A stretch of 64,000 bases of DNA from Ptychodera flava (taxonomy: Eukaryota; Hemichordata; Enteropneusta; Ptychoderidae). The notes beneath the pieces were generated by a model. It was not told the origin of the DNA. It was given only the letters and a program-made list of their open reading frames with translations, and searched no databases. Location of the stretch: contig NC_091935.1 in the NCBI RefSeq assembly GCF_041260155.1, positions 39,331,303 to 39,395,302 of the forward strand, in the 5' to 3' direction. The position numbers and the translations under genes are program-made. Below, piece after piece: positions 1-11,929 of the stretch. The stretch's first letter is position 1. Every line of letters begins with the position of its first letter.

Positions 1-106
1 GTATTTCGAATTTTGACCTTATGTTATCGGATTATGTATTGATGTAATTGCAATTATTTTTCCAAATCAATGTGTATGCCCACAATCCTTAATACCATGT
101 TTAGCA

Positions 107-198
107 ACAAGTCACTATTTATATTCATACACTAGTATAACAAGTCACTACTTATATTCATACACTAGTATAACTTATATTCATACACTAGTATAACA
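107..198. repeat. short tandem repeat, ~33-bp unit
   Basis: Two full copies and one partial copy of a unit containing TTATATTCATACACTAGTAT lie head to tail. The first two copies share the AGTCACTA lead; the third lacks it. No coding potential. It sits about 1 kb upstream of the first acetyltransferase gene. Confidence 0.85.
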
Positions 199-1181
199 CT
201 TGTACAAATGCTAAAAACCTGTCGTAAACCACGTAAGCACATTCATTCCATATCTGGTTTTACTTTTTGAGATACATTACATTGAAATATACCATACCAT
301 TTGTCTTTTTGTTGTTCATTGTTCTTATATAAAGTTAAGCATTCAAATATGAAGCGAGCTAATTAGGACTGAAGTATTACAATTCCTGTACCGTAGAGGT
401 CTAAACAGTTACTTTACAATTGCCTTTCCGGCTTTTTGATTGAATAAAGGAAATGTGTGTTGCTATCGATGTGAATCCCAACCTAGCTCTACCCTTATCG
501 CTAACCAACCATATATGAAGTTCATAGAAGTTCAGTTGAGAGATGGGGAATGCGGATGTGACTGTGTAAGCTAACTTCCATGCTGGTGTGTGTTAAAAGC
601 TTGGGTTTCAAGTACATGTACTCAATTTCAAGCATTCTCACTACTACAGGACGCCTTTCCCTGGAACTAAAATATGACAACTGACAAGTTATTTAACAAA
701 ACGTGACCAGTTCGCACAAAGGACGAAGAATGGACGTTTACCTCATATTGTTTTGAGTCTGATCTCTGCATTTACTTATCACCATGAGTCCAAATAGGCA
801 TTTGGATCGGCCTACCGAATAATTCTGTAAGAGTGAATTAGAGATGTAAATCAGTATATAATGATTTAAAGTTACATTTATTATAGAGTTAAATATGAAA
901 AATTGTAACCTTGCATATCAGTTCAAACTAATGAAGAGATATAAAATGAACTAGCTTCACAGTGCTGAACCACATCAGAGTATGCAATCAGTGCATTTAG
1001 CGTTGCAACACATAGCCCTCCGCTTCGCGTCGAAGAACACATTGCGCTTGTGCCATCGTGCATCCTTTGCGGTATTTCGTAATAATCTCGATAATGTAAA
1101 ATACACACAGATTCTAGTTAACCACAGTTAAATGACTTTTAAATAAGTTAATTTTTTTCTTACATTTTACTTGCCGTCTAG
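199..1181. other. upstream region of the first acetyltransferase gene
   Basis: No ORF with coding character. The end is a pyrimidine-rich tract closed by AG at 1180-1181, which reads as a 3' splice site, so this stretch probably holds the 5' noncoding exon and intron of the gene that follows. I could not place the first exon or the promoter. Confidence 0.5.
1180..1181 (+). promoter_or_regulatory. 3' splice site of a 5'-UTR intron (copy 1)
   Basis: A T-rich tract from about 1151 ends in CTAG, and the following bases up to the ATG align with the same interval of copy 2 (both end in CTTCAAAATG or a close variant). This supports a noncoding first exon upstream. Confidence 0.65.
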
Positions 1182-1201
1182 GTTCAGAGTTACTCTTCAA
1201 A

Positions 1202-1885
1202 ATGCTTTCGCCGAGTAGTAATCGTGAGATCGTCTACATGCAGTTAACAGAAGATCACATCGAAGAAGCTGCCCAGATTTTAACTATTGCTCTACTTAAC
1301 GGAGAACCACTCAGCGGCGTGGTGAAACAGCCCTGCAATGCAGAACTTGCTCTAAATCGAATGATTTGTTTTGAGTCTGCGCAAGATGGAGTGTCAGTGG
1401 TTGCCATTGACAAGGAGTTGAATAAGGTCATTGGTGTTTCCTCGGGTAAAATCATGGCCGGAACAAACACCAAGACAATGCTAGATGACCTCCCTCTGTT
1501 TCCAGAGGAAGTAAGACCTTATTATGCTGTATTTGCCCCTTTAGCTGCAAAACTTGAAGAATGTTTATTTGAAAGTCCCGATATTCGAAATAATCCTTAT
1601 TGCAAAATCTTGAAAAGTGACAAAATAGGTGTCCATCCCGATTACAGAGGCTTCGGTATTGCCACGAAAATGGCCGACACGCGACGAAGTCTGGCGGAGC
1701 AAAAAGGCTTAAAATTTATATTGGTTGTTGCGTCTGCTATTGGTAGTCAGAAATTATACCGGAAGCTTGGTTACAATGAAATAGGGGAAGTCGTGTATAA
1801 AGAATACATGTACAAGGATGGCAAGCCATTGGCTGGGATCATCTCCCCTCCATCTGCAAAAGCCATGGTACTGCAATTATTCTAG
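1202..1885 (+). CDS. GNAT-family N-acetyltransferase, arylalkylamine N-acetyltransferase-like (copy 1)
   Basis: An intronless 227-residue coding exon. The protein resembles the invertebrate arylalkylamine/dopamine N-acetyltransferase branch of the GNAT superfamily, which moves an acetyl group from acetyl-CoA to an amine in the cytosol. The acetyl-CoA motif is visible as VHPDYRGFGIATKM around residues 144-157, fitting R-x-x-G-x-A at R149-A154. The N-terminal NGEPL (E35) matches the place where insect dopamine acetyltransferase has DEPL with its catalytic Glu. The C-terminal KLYRKLGY block is the usual GNAT beta-6/alpha-4 region. The start is the first ATG after a 3' splice site (AG at 1180-1181), giving 20 bases of leader in this exon. 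AATAAA follows at 1911-1916. A paralogue lies at 9806-10489. Family is secure; the substrate is unknown, and arylalkylamine, polyamine or other amines are all possible. Confidence 0.9.
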   Translation: MLSPSSNREIVYMQLTEDHIEEAAQILTIALLNGEPLSGVVKQPCNAELALNRMICFESAQDGVSVVAIDKELNKVIGVSSGKIMAGTNTKTMLDDLPLFPEEVRPYYAVFAPLAAKLEECLFESPDIRNNPYCKILKSDKIGVHPDYRGFGIATKMADTRRSLAEQKGLKFILVVASAIGSQKLYRKLGYNEIGEVVYKEYMYKDGKPLAGIISPPSAKAMVLQLF

Positions 1886-1910
1886 GTGCACACAAGATTT
1901 CCGATGAGAA

Positions 1911-1916
1911 AATAAA
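1911..1916 (+). terminator. polyadenylation signal AATAAA of acetyltransferase copy 1
   Basis: Canonical hexamer 26 bases after the stop codon of the gene ending at 1885. Other signals further downstream are possible. Confidence 0.6.
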
Positions 1917-2745
1917 CGAACCTTCATGTGGTGATAGAAGAGGGTATATTTTTCAAATGAAAAGTCTGTCAGCCATCAAGGAATACTTTTACGGTTTCTT
2001 ACATAGTGCAACATAATGTCGTATTTTGTGTGATTTCGAAGTGATGCATCTGAATTTTAAGCTTTTATTGATTCGAAACAATAATGCGTGTATTTGTGCG
2101 AACTTCAAGGCGACCTACCGAGATTAAACGAGTTTGAAATTTCTTGCTTACCTTGCAAGGGACAAATGTCATTTAAAGCTTGGTCTACTTGGTCAAACTG
2201 ACAGGGTTTAACGTCTTAAATTTGCACATGGCTAGGCCTGATATTACTTTGCTATTGTCATGCGAAACGTCTTAGTGTCACAGAATGAATGAAACGGAGT
2301 TGCTTCCCGAATGATAGAAGAACGCTTCTCCTTTCAAATTCTATCTTTTACACATAGTCCTTCCACCATCGGTCTGGAGACGCAGATGGGTTCTACGTGA
2401 CATTTTGTTATACGGATGAATTATAATGAACACTTTTGAAACTATTTTGAATATTATTGATGCAGCATTTTACTTGTCATGCATGTCTTCACGTGTTCCA
2501 CGCTGTTGATATCAAATATCACACAAAGCTGGAGGCTGTGTTACTGTCACAGGGCAAGAATTACTCTTTTATGGGTATTTACAGACTCTTATATTGATAT
2601 TCACGGACTGTTATTATCTAGTAGCGATTTAGGCATTTATTTCACTTTTATATACTTAAGACTTGTTATGTGACCTACTTATGTAATCTGTTTTGAATGC
2701 TCAACAACATGTCTTGTAATATTTACGACTGTTATTCAACTTCTT
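1917..2745. other. intergenic, nothing recognised
   Basis: AT-rich sequence with only short chance ORFs and no repeat structure that I could see. Confidence 0.5.
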
Positions 2746-2749
2746 TTAA

Positions 2750-3087
2750 GGTAGAATGCTTCTCGGGGATAGATAGATATTCCGACTCTCAAACTTTTAA
2801 TTTATTTCTGATCTACCACTTGTAGGGGTTCGTTGTAAAGCCATGGGGTAAGGAAACTTTTTACCGGCTTAGTTTTTTCGGAAACCGGAAATAATATATA
2901 TTTTTTTCAGGGACTTAACAAGGGATGGCGGCCATTTTGTATTTCGAATGTCGGTAAAGTTTGGGTAATTGTCGGTCTTGTACCAGAATCTGCACGGTGA
3001 ACCTTGATTTTTATTCTTGATTTGAAATACTCTTGAGGAAAATTTGAGAAAAAGTTTAAGTCTTGTACTTTCGAGCCGCATGCTACC
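2750..3087. mobile_element. TTAA-flanked MITE-like element, 338 bp
   Basis: TTAA occurs at 2746-2749 and at 3088-3091. Just inside are inverted ends: GGTAGAATGC at the left and GCATGCTACC at the right, matching at all but one position over 10 bases, followed by a weaker match. TTAA target duplications are typical of piggyBac- and Kolobok-type DNA transposons. There is no transposase ORF, so it is non-autonomous. The GGTAG terminus is shared with the element at 17106-18063. Confidence 0.7.
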
Positions 3088-3091
3088 TTAA

Positions 3092-5220
3092 CAATTTTTC
3101 TCTTTGTATTTTTCACGATATCTGATGTTTTCCAAAGCGGGGCGCATTGCTCTAAACAGGAGAATGTAGTCATGTATTCTTAGTAGTTATAATCATAAGC
3201 CGATCACCTTGGACTTATTAAAACAGACTGCAATATGAGCAGAGGTCAAGGAATCTTTCCCCTATGATGATTATTTTCTGGATCACGTCTTGCAACCATG
3301 TCATTCAAACAAACTTTTATCTTACAAGGTATATCTTTCCTTAAAAACTATCTACTGTTGATTGACCAATCAGAGTGCTCAATTCAGGGTGCTTTATTTA
3401 CTCGTAAAGCCTTGATCACCAAATTCCACAAGCGAATGACAGCGCCGTAGTAAAGTACTGTCCAATCAAAAATGAACATGTCATATTCTGTAGACATCTG
3501 GTACATTATAATATTCAAATTTGATAACACAGCGGAAACAAGCTGCAACACAAAATCTGCTGTGCCCTGGGGCATTTATATAATGTGCCCTAGGGCATTT
3601 ATAGGATGTTCCATTACACTGGAAGGCTATTTCACAAATGAAAGTTTTAATTCATATCCTAAACATGTTACAATGACAAAGGGGACGGTTGACGTAAACA
3701 CATTGAAAACGAAAATATATCAGTTAGGGGCGATAGTTTTTAAGTCGGATAAAGCCCTCGTACTCGGGCTTTATCGTATACTTTAATAGAAAGTATATCT
3801 AAAGGAACGATTGAATTTACAAAATCGACACAATAAAAGGCGAATCATTCGATGTAATTTTAAACCTTGCCATTGTATGGAAATGCATTTTAATCTATAC
3901 CCAGTGAACGCCTATTTTCGCGAATCAATACGATTAGATTATTATTTTCTCTTTAAAAGGGAGACTTTTATGAGAAAAAGGCGGAGCACGATACTGCTGG
4001 GCAAGTTACTGTTTAGCTTGATACCAAGCCAATAAACCCTTCTAATGCCAGTCTAACTACTTGTGAGTCTCTACTTTGTTGATCTTTTAGTACCTCACCA
4101 CATCAATTCCCCTTGAAGACGATACAGCCGTATCATTAACTTCAAAATACTTCAAACGTTGAATTTTTTAAATTTTTGTTGGGCAGCACTTAATACCTGG
4201 AACACGTATAAGAGATGGCAATACGAAATTGCCACATTGTAATCACTTGGGCCTCCAAAAGATGTGAAATCAAACAGGAAATGAGAGTGTTTAATTGTTT
4301 CTACGTTTCGATGTTTACGTTTTTGTCCCGGCACATTAAAGAATACATTTTTTAGAACTTGAAATCACCACTCTATCCAAAGCAAGATTTTAACTCCTCG
4401 ATATCAAAAACGCTGGCAAACTTGGAGACTGATCAATATCGAGCACTGTCCTTGCAGTTTTGGTAATTCAAACCTCAAACGATGTGTGTTGCTAGAACTG
4501 ATGATGAAGGCGCTAACAGAGAAATAGAAAATATTAAAGATTGGTTGGAAAAAGGAGATGAACCAAGACTACATAGTATTCGCAAACACAAAATTTAAAA
4601 AATCCAGAAGACACTTGTAGATAACTATATGAGTCCAGTGACATGTCAATGTTTCATACGTATAGGTAGTTTAATTTTTCTCTTGTCACAATAGTACGGC
4701 AACATCTAAAATACCTAATTTACGTGTACTATAACATTACATGGTTTTGGAAGCGCCTTAATTTCAAAAGGAAAAGCACACTTTCTCGGCTGCAACCATT
4801 TTGAAGTCTGCATTCTTCATTCAATTTCTGAAGTGAAGGATGAACAAACTTTTGCTTTTTTCAACTCAGTGTCACCTCATTTGAGGTTACAGCTATAACG
4901 AGAATCCAACACCTGAATTTTTTGATAGACGGGTACCCATCGGGATCGATATTAGCCAACATGAAATGGAATCACCGACAATTAGCATAACACCATGTCA
5001 AAATTACGAAGACAACGCTTCGTTTTACGATGAAATACCCATACACAGTGGGATGGAAAGTTTGTACATGTGTCCCGGTGTACACTTGCTCGCATCTTGC
5101 ACGATAATACGCGACAGTGCGTATGTCATCGGACAGTGACACTCCAACCATCATAACCATGCGTTCATAGAGGGTAGTCAACAACAGGTTTTTTTGCATC
5201 GTAAAACCATAGAGGCAATT
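3092..5220. other. intergenic with two small local repeats
   Basis: No gene recognised. Two copies of a ~22-base unit with the palindromic core CCCTRGGG lie at about 3562-3605. A hairpin with 10-bp arms (GATAAAGCCC and its complement) lies at 3748-3775. The rest has only chance ORFs. Confidence 0.5.
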
Positions 5221-5717
5221 TACATATCCGTCCCCAGGGGTGGGGACGGGGGTATGGGTGTCGTGGTCTCAGCACGTTTCTTGTTGCTCTTGTTTATTTT
5301 ATTTTATTATGTTTGACTATTGCCAATAAAGATTTGTAACAGTGGATACCCTCGCTGGTGCTTTCGTCGTTGACTTTGTCAAAGTTTAATAGTCCAGTGA
5401 TAATCTGGTGACAGCGTCCACAGATAAGTAACTTACACTTGCTTGCTTTGGGGTATTTGGCCATCGAACGTATCAGATAAAAGACACCACACAGTGATAG
5501 AACCTCGCATAAGATTGTCATAGGACAAATACATGACACAGTGAAGGAGAAAAAGAAATCTTTGTAAAACCAGTGCTAACGTAAGACCAAGACACCAAAA
5601 GGTTTGTTGTATTAACCTTTACTGGCAATACATATCATAGTCAAACGTGTTAAAATAAAATAAACAATAGCACCGAGACACCCCTACCCCCATCCCCACC
5701 TCTGGGGATAGACATGT
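5221..5717. mobile_element. inverted-repeat (foldback) element, ~500 bp
   Basis: The arm at about 5221-5340 (CCCCAGGGGTGGGGACGGGG, then a TTTATTTTATTTTA tract, then GTTTGACTAT) recurs inverted at about 5600-5717, with mismatches and small indels. The middle, about 5341-5599, is single copy. No transposase ORF. A MITE or foldback remnant is the simplest reading; a clear target duplication was not found. Confidence 0.7.
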
Positions 5718-5901
5718 CAACTGCTCTCTGTGCTTGTATGAAGAAGTTTGAAGTAGACCTCTAAAGTCACTTTGCACAATTCAGAATGATATGATGAAAT
5801 CGCGGCGAAAGAATATCTGATTGGTGTTGATTAGCCTGTGGTTGCCAATGGTGCAGTTCTTCAAGGATGACATGTAGACTTTCCTATCGTTCAAGGCTAT
5901 G

Positions 5902-6390
5902 CACAGGGCCTCACAAATGGCTATTTAAGTCAATATTACAGCGTTTTTCTTTCTTTTTCAATGTTACAAATAAACCAGCTAAAGAGCACAACACTTGTGT
6001 AGCTATCTTTTGTGTAGCTTGTATTGGCATGTATAGTGCGCCCTCAACGGGGAATGTGATCACATGTAAATGCGAACTTTAGTTCCGTGACCTCTAGCCA
6101 TGCCTACTTCCTGTCCTCGCTATGCTTACTGTACTAAGAGTACAGTAAACACAGCGACGTCCGTACGCATGGCCATGGTGAGGAAGTAGGCATAGCTAAA
6201 GGTCACGGAACTAAAGGTCGCATTTACATATGATCACATTCCCGTTGAGGGCGCACTATACATGCCAATACAAGCTACACAAAAGACAGCTACACAAGTG
6301 TTGTGCTCTTCAGCTGGTTTATTTGTAACATTGAAAAAGAAAGAAAAACGCTGTAATATTGACTTAAATAGCCACTTGTGAGGCCCTGTG
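5902..6390. mobile_element. near-complete palindrome with ~240-bp arms
   Basis: The left arm from CACAGGGCC at 5902-5910 is answered by GGCCCTGTG at 6382-6390, and the match runs inward to the centre TTACTGTACT-aag-AGTACAGTAA at 6126-6148. Only a few mismatches and indels separate the arms, so a transcript or single strand would fold into one long hairpin. It is probably a foldback/MITE insertion, about 190 bases from the inverted-repeat element that ends at 5717. Confidence 0.8.
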
Positions 6391-9300
6391 GGCTATGGTT
6401 AAAATATAACAAATCTACATGAGAATGGATATTCTACGAACTATTGGACTATCTCTCATGACAATTTGTTATAATAGTGAATTTAAAAGGATGTTTCCAA
6501 TTTCTTTCTGACAATTTTATAGATTTTATTTATTTAACATGGCATTTATATTATATTTTTTACAACTTGCTTCTTCGAGTGTAGTGAAACGTGAACAAAT
6601 ATAGCGGGTGAGGCTATTTCAGGTATCATGTAAACTCTGTTATGACCCAGTGAATTATATGAGTATCAAATGATAAGCTTACTGGTAGATGACTCGTGGT
6701 CCCATTGGAAAGTGACAGGCGATGATCGAGTGGAAATTCAATGAATGAAATGGCAAGGTAGCTTTACATTTTTGTCTCATAAACTTTAACAGACAGTCAG
6801 TCAGTCAGTCAGCCATTAGAACATATCTTCTAATTGCTGTTGTATTTTTGTTAATTTTTCAGACTCCCGGGCCCGTCAAGGCTTACGAAATAAGCAACAC
6901 CGATGACCTGGCTTGCAGTTGATAAACTTTGTTTTTAATTTATATTCGATACCCGACTGTTCCTACCTATTCTCAGTGAAGTGTTACAGCAGAGCTTGAT
7001 AGGCAGTCAGTCCCCTTGTTGCTTTACAGTACCACTCCATTCATTTTTGACACAGAAAAGTGGTTTGGCGAGGCCAAGTACACCATCATGAAAAGTTCGT
7101 TCTACTAGATTCTAAGTCAATGGAAATGACCATGACCGTCAGATCAAAACGTTTGAAGGTCCTTCACACACGTCCTTTAGTTGTTATTTATAGTGTAACG
7201 TTTGACAAGCAACATTACTGCACTTGTATATATTCGCATTTACGTCTGACAAGCCGTATATTTGGTATGAATGTTTTTGACCCTGTCATTATTTTGACAA
7301 CTAAAACATATCAGTATGGTATGTATTGTTGGAAAATTCTTTAATTGTCTGTATATCAGCTAAATATCGTAATTGAGTTCACATTTTAGCCTCTTTACAA
7401 ATACATGTCAAGGTAGAAATGTTTTTGTGTATCAGTACACTCTTTGACAATACAACGTGTATTGCTTCTTCTGTCATTGCGATAAGCACATCGCATTATT
7501 AATGCATTAAGCCCAGTTTCTGCAAGAGACAGTTCTCCCAGAAGTCAGGCTGTGAATGTTTAAAGAGCCACCCTTCGCCTCCAGAAACTCCTGCATGGCC
7601 GAACTCCCCCTCATAATCATTGGAATTTTCCCTTTGTATTCGCTATCCAATTACAGCAAGTTATAAATAGCGCGTACCCGACCCTACTTTCGCAAGCAGG
7701 ACGTGGCCAGGTATAGAAAGGTACCAGGACACATATATTCTGTTTAATTTAGCTTGCAAGACATACGCAACCAGTGAACAACTACGCGACAAACGTTCAC
7801 ATTCGGAGCACCTCAGACTTCGAGACGATCTGAGATTGTGAGTTTGTCCCCCTCGGTAATCTCGCGCCAGGTAAGTCACTGCAGAGACACGGTCAAGCAT
7901 ATCACAGATATTGGTAGCTTGGTTTATTACCATGAAAAGTAATAGTACACTTCACAAGTCATAACAAGCAAATACAAAATTTACATTTCAGTGGTAATGT
8001 GGAGCCAGAAAATATAGCTGTTCGCTAGTCGAGCCTGGCCCATTTACAAAATTTAAATTAGTTAGGTTAACACGTACGCTGTTATACAAAGAGTTCTACA
8101 AACATTATTTATATGTATATGATACAAGTTCGATATCAGAGCGAGGTATTCCTGAAAATTCTTACACAATGATGTGACGACTATTATGATTAACTAGTTC
8201 ACTGTAGGTATTCCTGTAACCACAGTCCCTCTATCCCTCCCTACACTTTCTGCATTGAATCTCTAAACTGTAATTTGATGCCAAGTATTTAGCATATCAA
8301 CACAACCTATATGAGTATAATCTCCATTGTCATTGTTGAAAATTGTATTCAAGTCCGGACTAGAATTCATTTGTAAGCAATAAACAATGATCACTACACA
8401 CATACAAGCTGTGCTGACAAAAAGAATTGTCGAAACTTCCGGCATGACAAACAGATTAGTGTCAGACACGGTAGTTGATATACAGAAGCAGAATACTGAA
8501 AAAACTTCAGAATACTGAAAAAAAAACTTGCCACAAGTTACAGCTTATGTCCCTTTAAAGAGCCTGGCAAATTTTCAAATCTGTTAAACCACACAGCAAA
8601 ACTTGAAACCGTTTTTACACATTTCCAGGGATTGCTCTCAGACAGGCCAACCGGATTGAGCTCAACTACTGATATGACCATAGACCCTCGAGTTTTGTCG
8701 GCGCAATTTACTGGCAAACAAGTAGATACATAAACAATGAAATGTATTCTATTCATGAATTCAACCCTTATTGACCGACCTTCTTGCAAGGTCGATATAT
8801 GCTTCATTTTGAACAACGATTTCAATGACAGCACTGACCTCAGCATGACAAAGAGAGAAACATCACATACGAGGCATATTACAAGCGTTGGTGGAAATTC
8901 AAATCACTGTTACTGGAACTGTACACAAGCTGTGTAAAATCAAATCTTGAAAGGGTACCGTGTAGTTGTAGTTCTAATGACATCCCACTCCTCTTTTGCC
9001 GTAACGCTGTATGTGAAAATTCGATTCGCCTTGTTGCATTATCTCACACAAGAACGTTGTCCTTCACGAACACGGGTCAAAGTTGGCATATGGGTACGTT
9101 TACAAATAAAGTTAAGGGGTGAAAGGTTTAAAGCTGAAAATACCTTATTTGTTTCTTGTCACTTCCCGTATCAAACGCAATGTTGAGGTAACCCAATATT
9201 TGGTATGGACAATTTTAAGTAAGCTCGATCCACTCGGTCGGCAAGCAAGTTTATACTTTTACGCAACGATATTGGAGAATTTCTCCCTTAACGGTTTTTC

Positions 9301-9784
9301 TAGGAATTTGTCAGGGGAGTCTGCAAATCCTGTCTGTACAAACTAACCGTAACGGCTGCCAAAATTCTCTTAGCATCTGCATATCATTTCGCAGAAGCTG
9401 CGATTAAAATTGCACTTTCAAAGTTTCTTTAAATTATCATTTCTATGAAGTTTTGTTATAATTAAGCAGTAATGTGCCCCCTCCCCTGGCCCATGAAGGA
9501 CGAAAGCAATCTTTGAACGATATGTACAAGGTGAAGCTAGTACATTATAGAGTGCAAAGTTTGCTTAGGTCCATTATGGGTCGGGAGTTTTGCCATTATT
9601 TTACAGTTTTGGCAATGCATATGTATAAATTTTGTAGATGTAGAAAACATTTGGGGCCACAATGCTGGTAAAACGGATACATTATCACTGATAATCTGGG
9701 GGATGACGTCACAAAATTTACCGGGATTTACGAAGCTATAATCTAATACTGAATACTTCACCTGTTTGATATTTTTTCTCACAG
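6391..9784. other. intergenic, no gene recognised
   Basis: Contains a short CAGT tetranucleotide tract at about 6791-6812 and only chance ORFs. The end (about 9755-9784) is a T-rich tract closed by ACAG, the 3' splice site of the second acetyltransferase gene, so an upstream noncoding exon is expected somewhere here. Confidence 0.5.
9783..9784 (+). promoter_or_regulatory. 3' splice site of a 5'-UTR intron (copy 2)
   Basis: A T-rich tract ends in CTCACAG, and 21 bases of exon precede the ATG at 9806. Position and sequence parallel the site in front of copy 1. Confidence 0.7.
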
Positions 9785-9805
9785 GTTGTGAATAACAGCT
9801 TCAAA

Positions 9806-10489
9806 ATGTCTTCGTCAACCACAAATCATGAGATTGTCTACACCGTGCTAACAGAGGATCACATAGAAGAAGCTGCTCAAATTTTGACAATCACATTCAT
9901 CAATGGAGAACCACTAAGCAGCGTGGTGAAACAGCCCTACGATGTAGAACTTGCAGTCAATCGAATGATCTGCCGCAAGGCGGCGCAAGATGGAGTGTCA
10001 GTGGTTGCCATTGACAAGGAGTTGAATAAAGTGGTCGGAGTTGCAGTAGGTACTATCATGGAGTTAACCGAAAACAAATCAATGCTGGATACTATCAAGC
10101 ACCTGCCAGATGAAGCAAAACCTTATTATATTGTATTCGCACTTTTAGCTGAAAAACTCGAACCGTGTTTCTTTCAGAGTCCACACTTGCGAGATAATCC
10201 TGACTGTAAAATTTTGAAGAGTATCAAATTAAGTGTCCACCCTGATTACGAAGGTCGTGGTGTCGCTACAAAAATGGCCGACATGCGCAGAGATCTGGCG
10301 GCGAAGAAAAACTTAAAATTTATCATCCTTATCGCTACTGCTGTTGGAAGTCAAAAAGTGTATACGAAATTGGGTTATAAGGACATTGGGGAACTCCCAT
10401 ACAAAGACTTCACGCATAATGATGAAATACCGTTTGCTGGAATTACCATCCCTCCTTTAGCAAAAGCTATGATCCTGCAGGTATTTTGA
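9806..10489 (+). CDS. GNAT-family N-acetyltransferase, arylalkylamine N-acetyltransferase-like (copy 2)
   Basis: Paralogue of the gene at 1202-1885: the same 227-residue length from the ATG at 9806, roughly two thirds identical by eye and alignable end to end without large gaps. The frame stays open a little further upstream to a GTG at 9788, but that is not a plausible eukaryotic start and the length match favours 9806. The GNAT acetyl-CoA motif reads VHPDYEGRGVATKM; the usual Arg/Gln at the start of R/Q-x-x-G-x-A is Glu here, unlike copy 1. The NGEPL segment with its candidate catalytic Glu is kept. Polyadenylation signals follow at 10707 and 10746. The pair is a tandem duplication in direct orientation about 8 kb apart. 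Cytosolic amine acetylation is inferred; the substrate is unknown. Confidence 0.9.
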   Translation: MSSSTTNHEIVYTVLTEDHIEEAAQILTITFINGEPLSSVVKQPYDVELAVNRMICRKAAQDGVSVVAIDKELNKVVGVAVGTIMELTENKSMLDTIKHLPDEAKPYYIVFALLAEKLEPCFFQSPHLRDNPDCKILKSIKLSVHPDYEGRGVATKMADMRRDLAAKKNLKFIILIATAVGSQKVYTKLGYKDIGELPYKDFTHNDEIPFAGITIPPLAKAMILQVF

Positions 10490-10706
10490 GCATATCGCAG
10501 AACACATAGTGTATAATCAATTAAAGATGAATATTGTAATTTTATGCCAATAACATCCAAGTATTGCAGTATAAGACGGGGTTTACGTAACACTCTTTGT
10601 ACAAGCTAATGCAAACTGCCACATTTGACCTCATGGAACTCTGGCTCCTTGTTTGTTTGTGTTTGTTTGTTTGTCTGTTTATGCGTGCTGATTCCATGTA
10701 CCGTAC

Positions 10707-10751
10707 AATAAAGAAGCTATTAAAGAATTGTATTTTCCGTTTGTCAATAAA
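10707..10751 (+). terminator. two polyadenylation signals of acetyltransferase copy 2
   Basis: AATAAA occurs at 10707-10712 and again at 10746-10751, about 220-260 bases after the stop codon. Which one is used cannot be told from sequence. Confidence 0.5.
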
Positions 10752-11378
10752 GAAAGGCGTTTGTTTATTTGTCTTTTGTTGTTTACAAGTATAGTCAATA
10801 AATTTTACATGTACTTTAAAAGTTTGTGATAAAATCTTACATATGAAAGAAGGCATACCCCTTCTTTGCCATGAGGAGCAAGGACTTGTGTGTGTCCACT
10901 ACTCTGTATGAATACTCACCCTTTCTAATAACTCACAAGGGGAGCTTCTTTGCTTGCCATTTGACCCAACCATCCTTTTTAAAGTCTAGCTAAAACACTG
11001 GATAAATGACTAACAAATAAAATACCGTATGTGTACAGAGAACATTACCTCTATTTACTGCATCAACTCTTTAATTTATTGTATTCCTTTGGAAAGATCA
11101 AAAATTGGCGATTTTTCACATCGTACCCAAGCCCTCCTTCAACGAAACGTATATACCACACTTTAGCGGATTATCTTATGATTTAAATTCATACTGGACC
11201 AATCAGATGGCTTGTATCTCCTGCCTCGGCCGTAGCTTTTCACTTTCCAATTGCGAGCCTCGTCCCATAGAGAATTTACATCGACGAATTTTGCCTGGTT
11301 TTTGTCCCTTTTAAGATTCAGTTCACGATTATTTTGAATGCTGCAAATTTTCCCATATTTCCAACATAAAATCTGCGC

Positions 11379-11450
<72 letters not shown>

Positions 11451-11929
11451 GACAAGAGTAGGGTGATTGAAAGTGCAGATGTGACCAAAAACTATTAGAT
11501 TAGAATTTCATTTCAACCAAATCAGCAATCATATCACTATACATGGGAGTCTATGAGGGAACTGTGATCAAATTTTATATCCTCAAAACTTACTACATGG
11601 GTGCATTCGCAAGTATTTATCGGTTAATATGGACTTTTGGGTTGTAATAAGTTTCTTGAAAAAACGCTAATATTGCTCTCTGAACAACTACAAAACTAAC
11701 TTTAAATGAATGTAAACATTTCAGCTATTGTCTCTTTCATTTTGAAATGCATATTGCACTATATGTACTTAATAAATTTATTTATTGTTAATATGAAATG
11801 TCGTTTTCATGATATTAATTGAAATCTTGCATATATGTGATTATTTGTAAAGGTTAGAAAAATATTGTTTGAAAATTCAAAGATCAAATGAGAAATTATT
11901 TGTCAATTTAATCTTTTTTATTTAACATG
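10752..11929. other. intergenic with a (TA)n tract
   Basis: No gene recognised. The only structure is the TA microsatellite listed separately. Confidence 0.5.
11384..11447. repeat. (TA)n microsatellite
   Basis: About 32 uninterrupted TA dinucleotides. Confidence 0.98.

Noticed and set aside
4490..4600. Possible reverse-transcriptase scrap (NREIENIKDWLEKG)
   Set aside because: A resemblance to a segment found after the catalytic motif in some LINEs, but only about 25 codons with no second block, so chance cannot be excluded.
9788..9805. Upstream GTG start extending acetyltransferase copy 2 by six codons
   Set aside because: GTG is not a normal start in a eukaryotic nuclear gene. The ATG at 9806 gives the same length as copy 1 and the extra codons fall in the leader just after the splice site.
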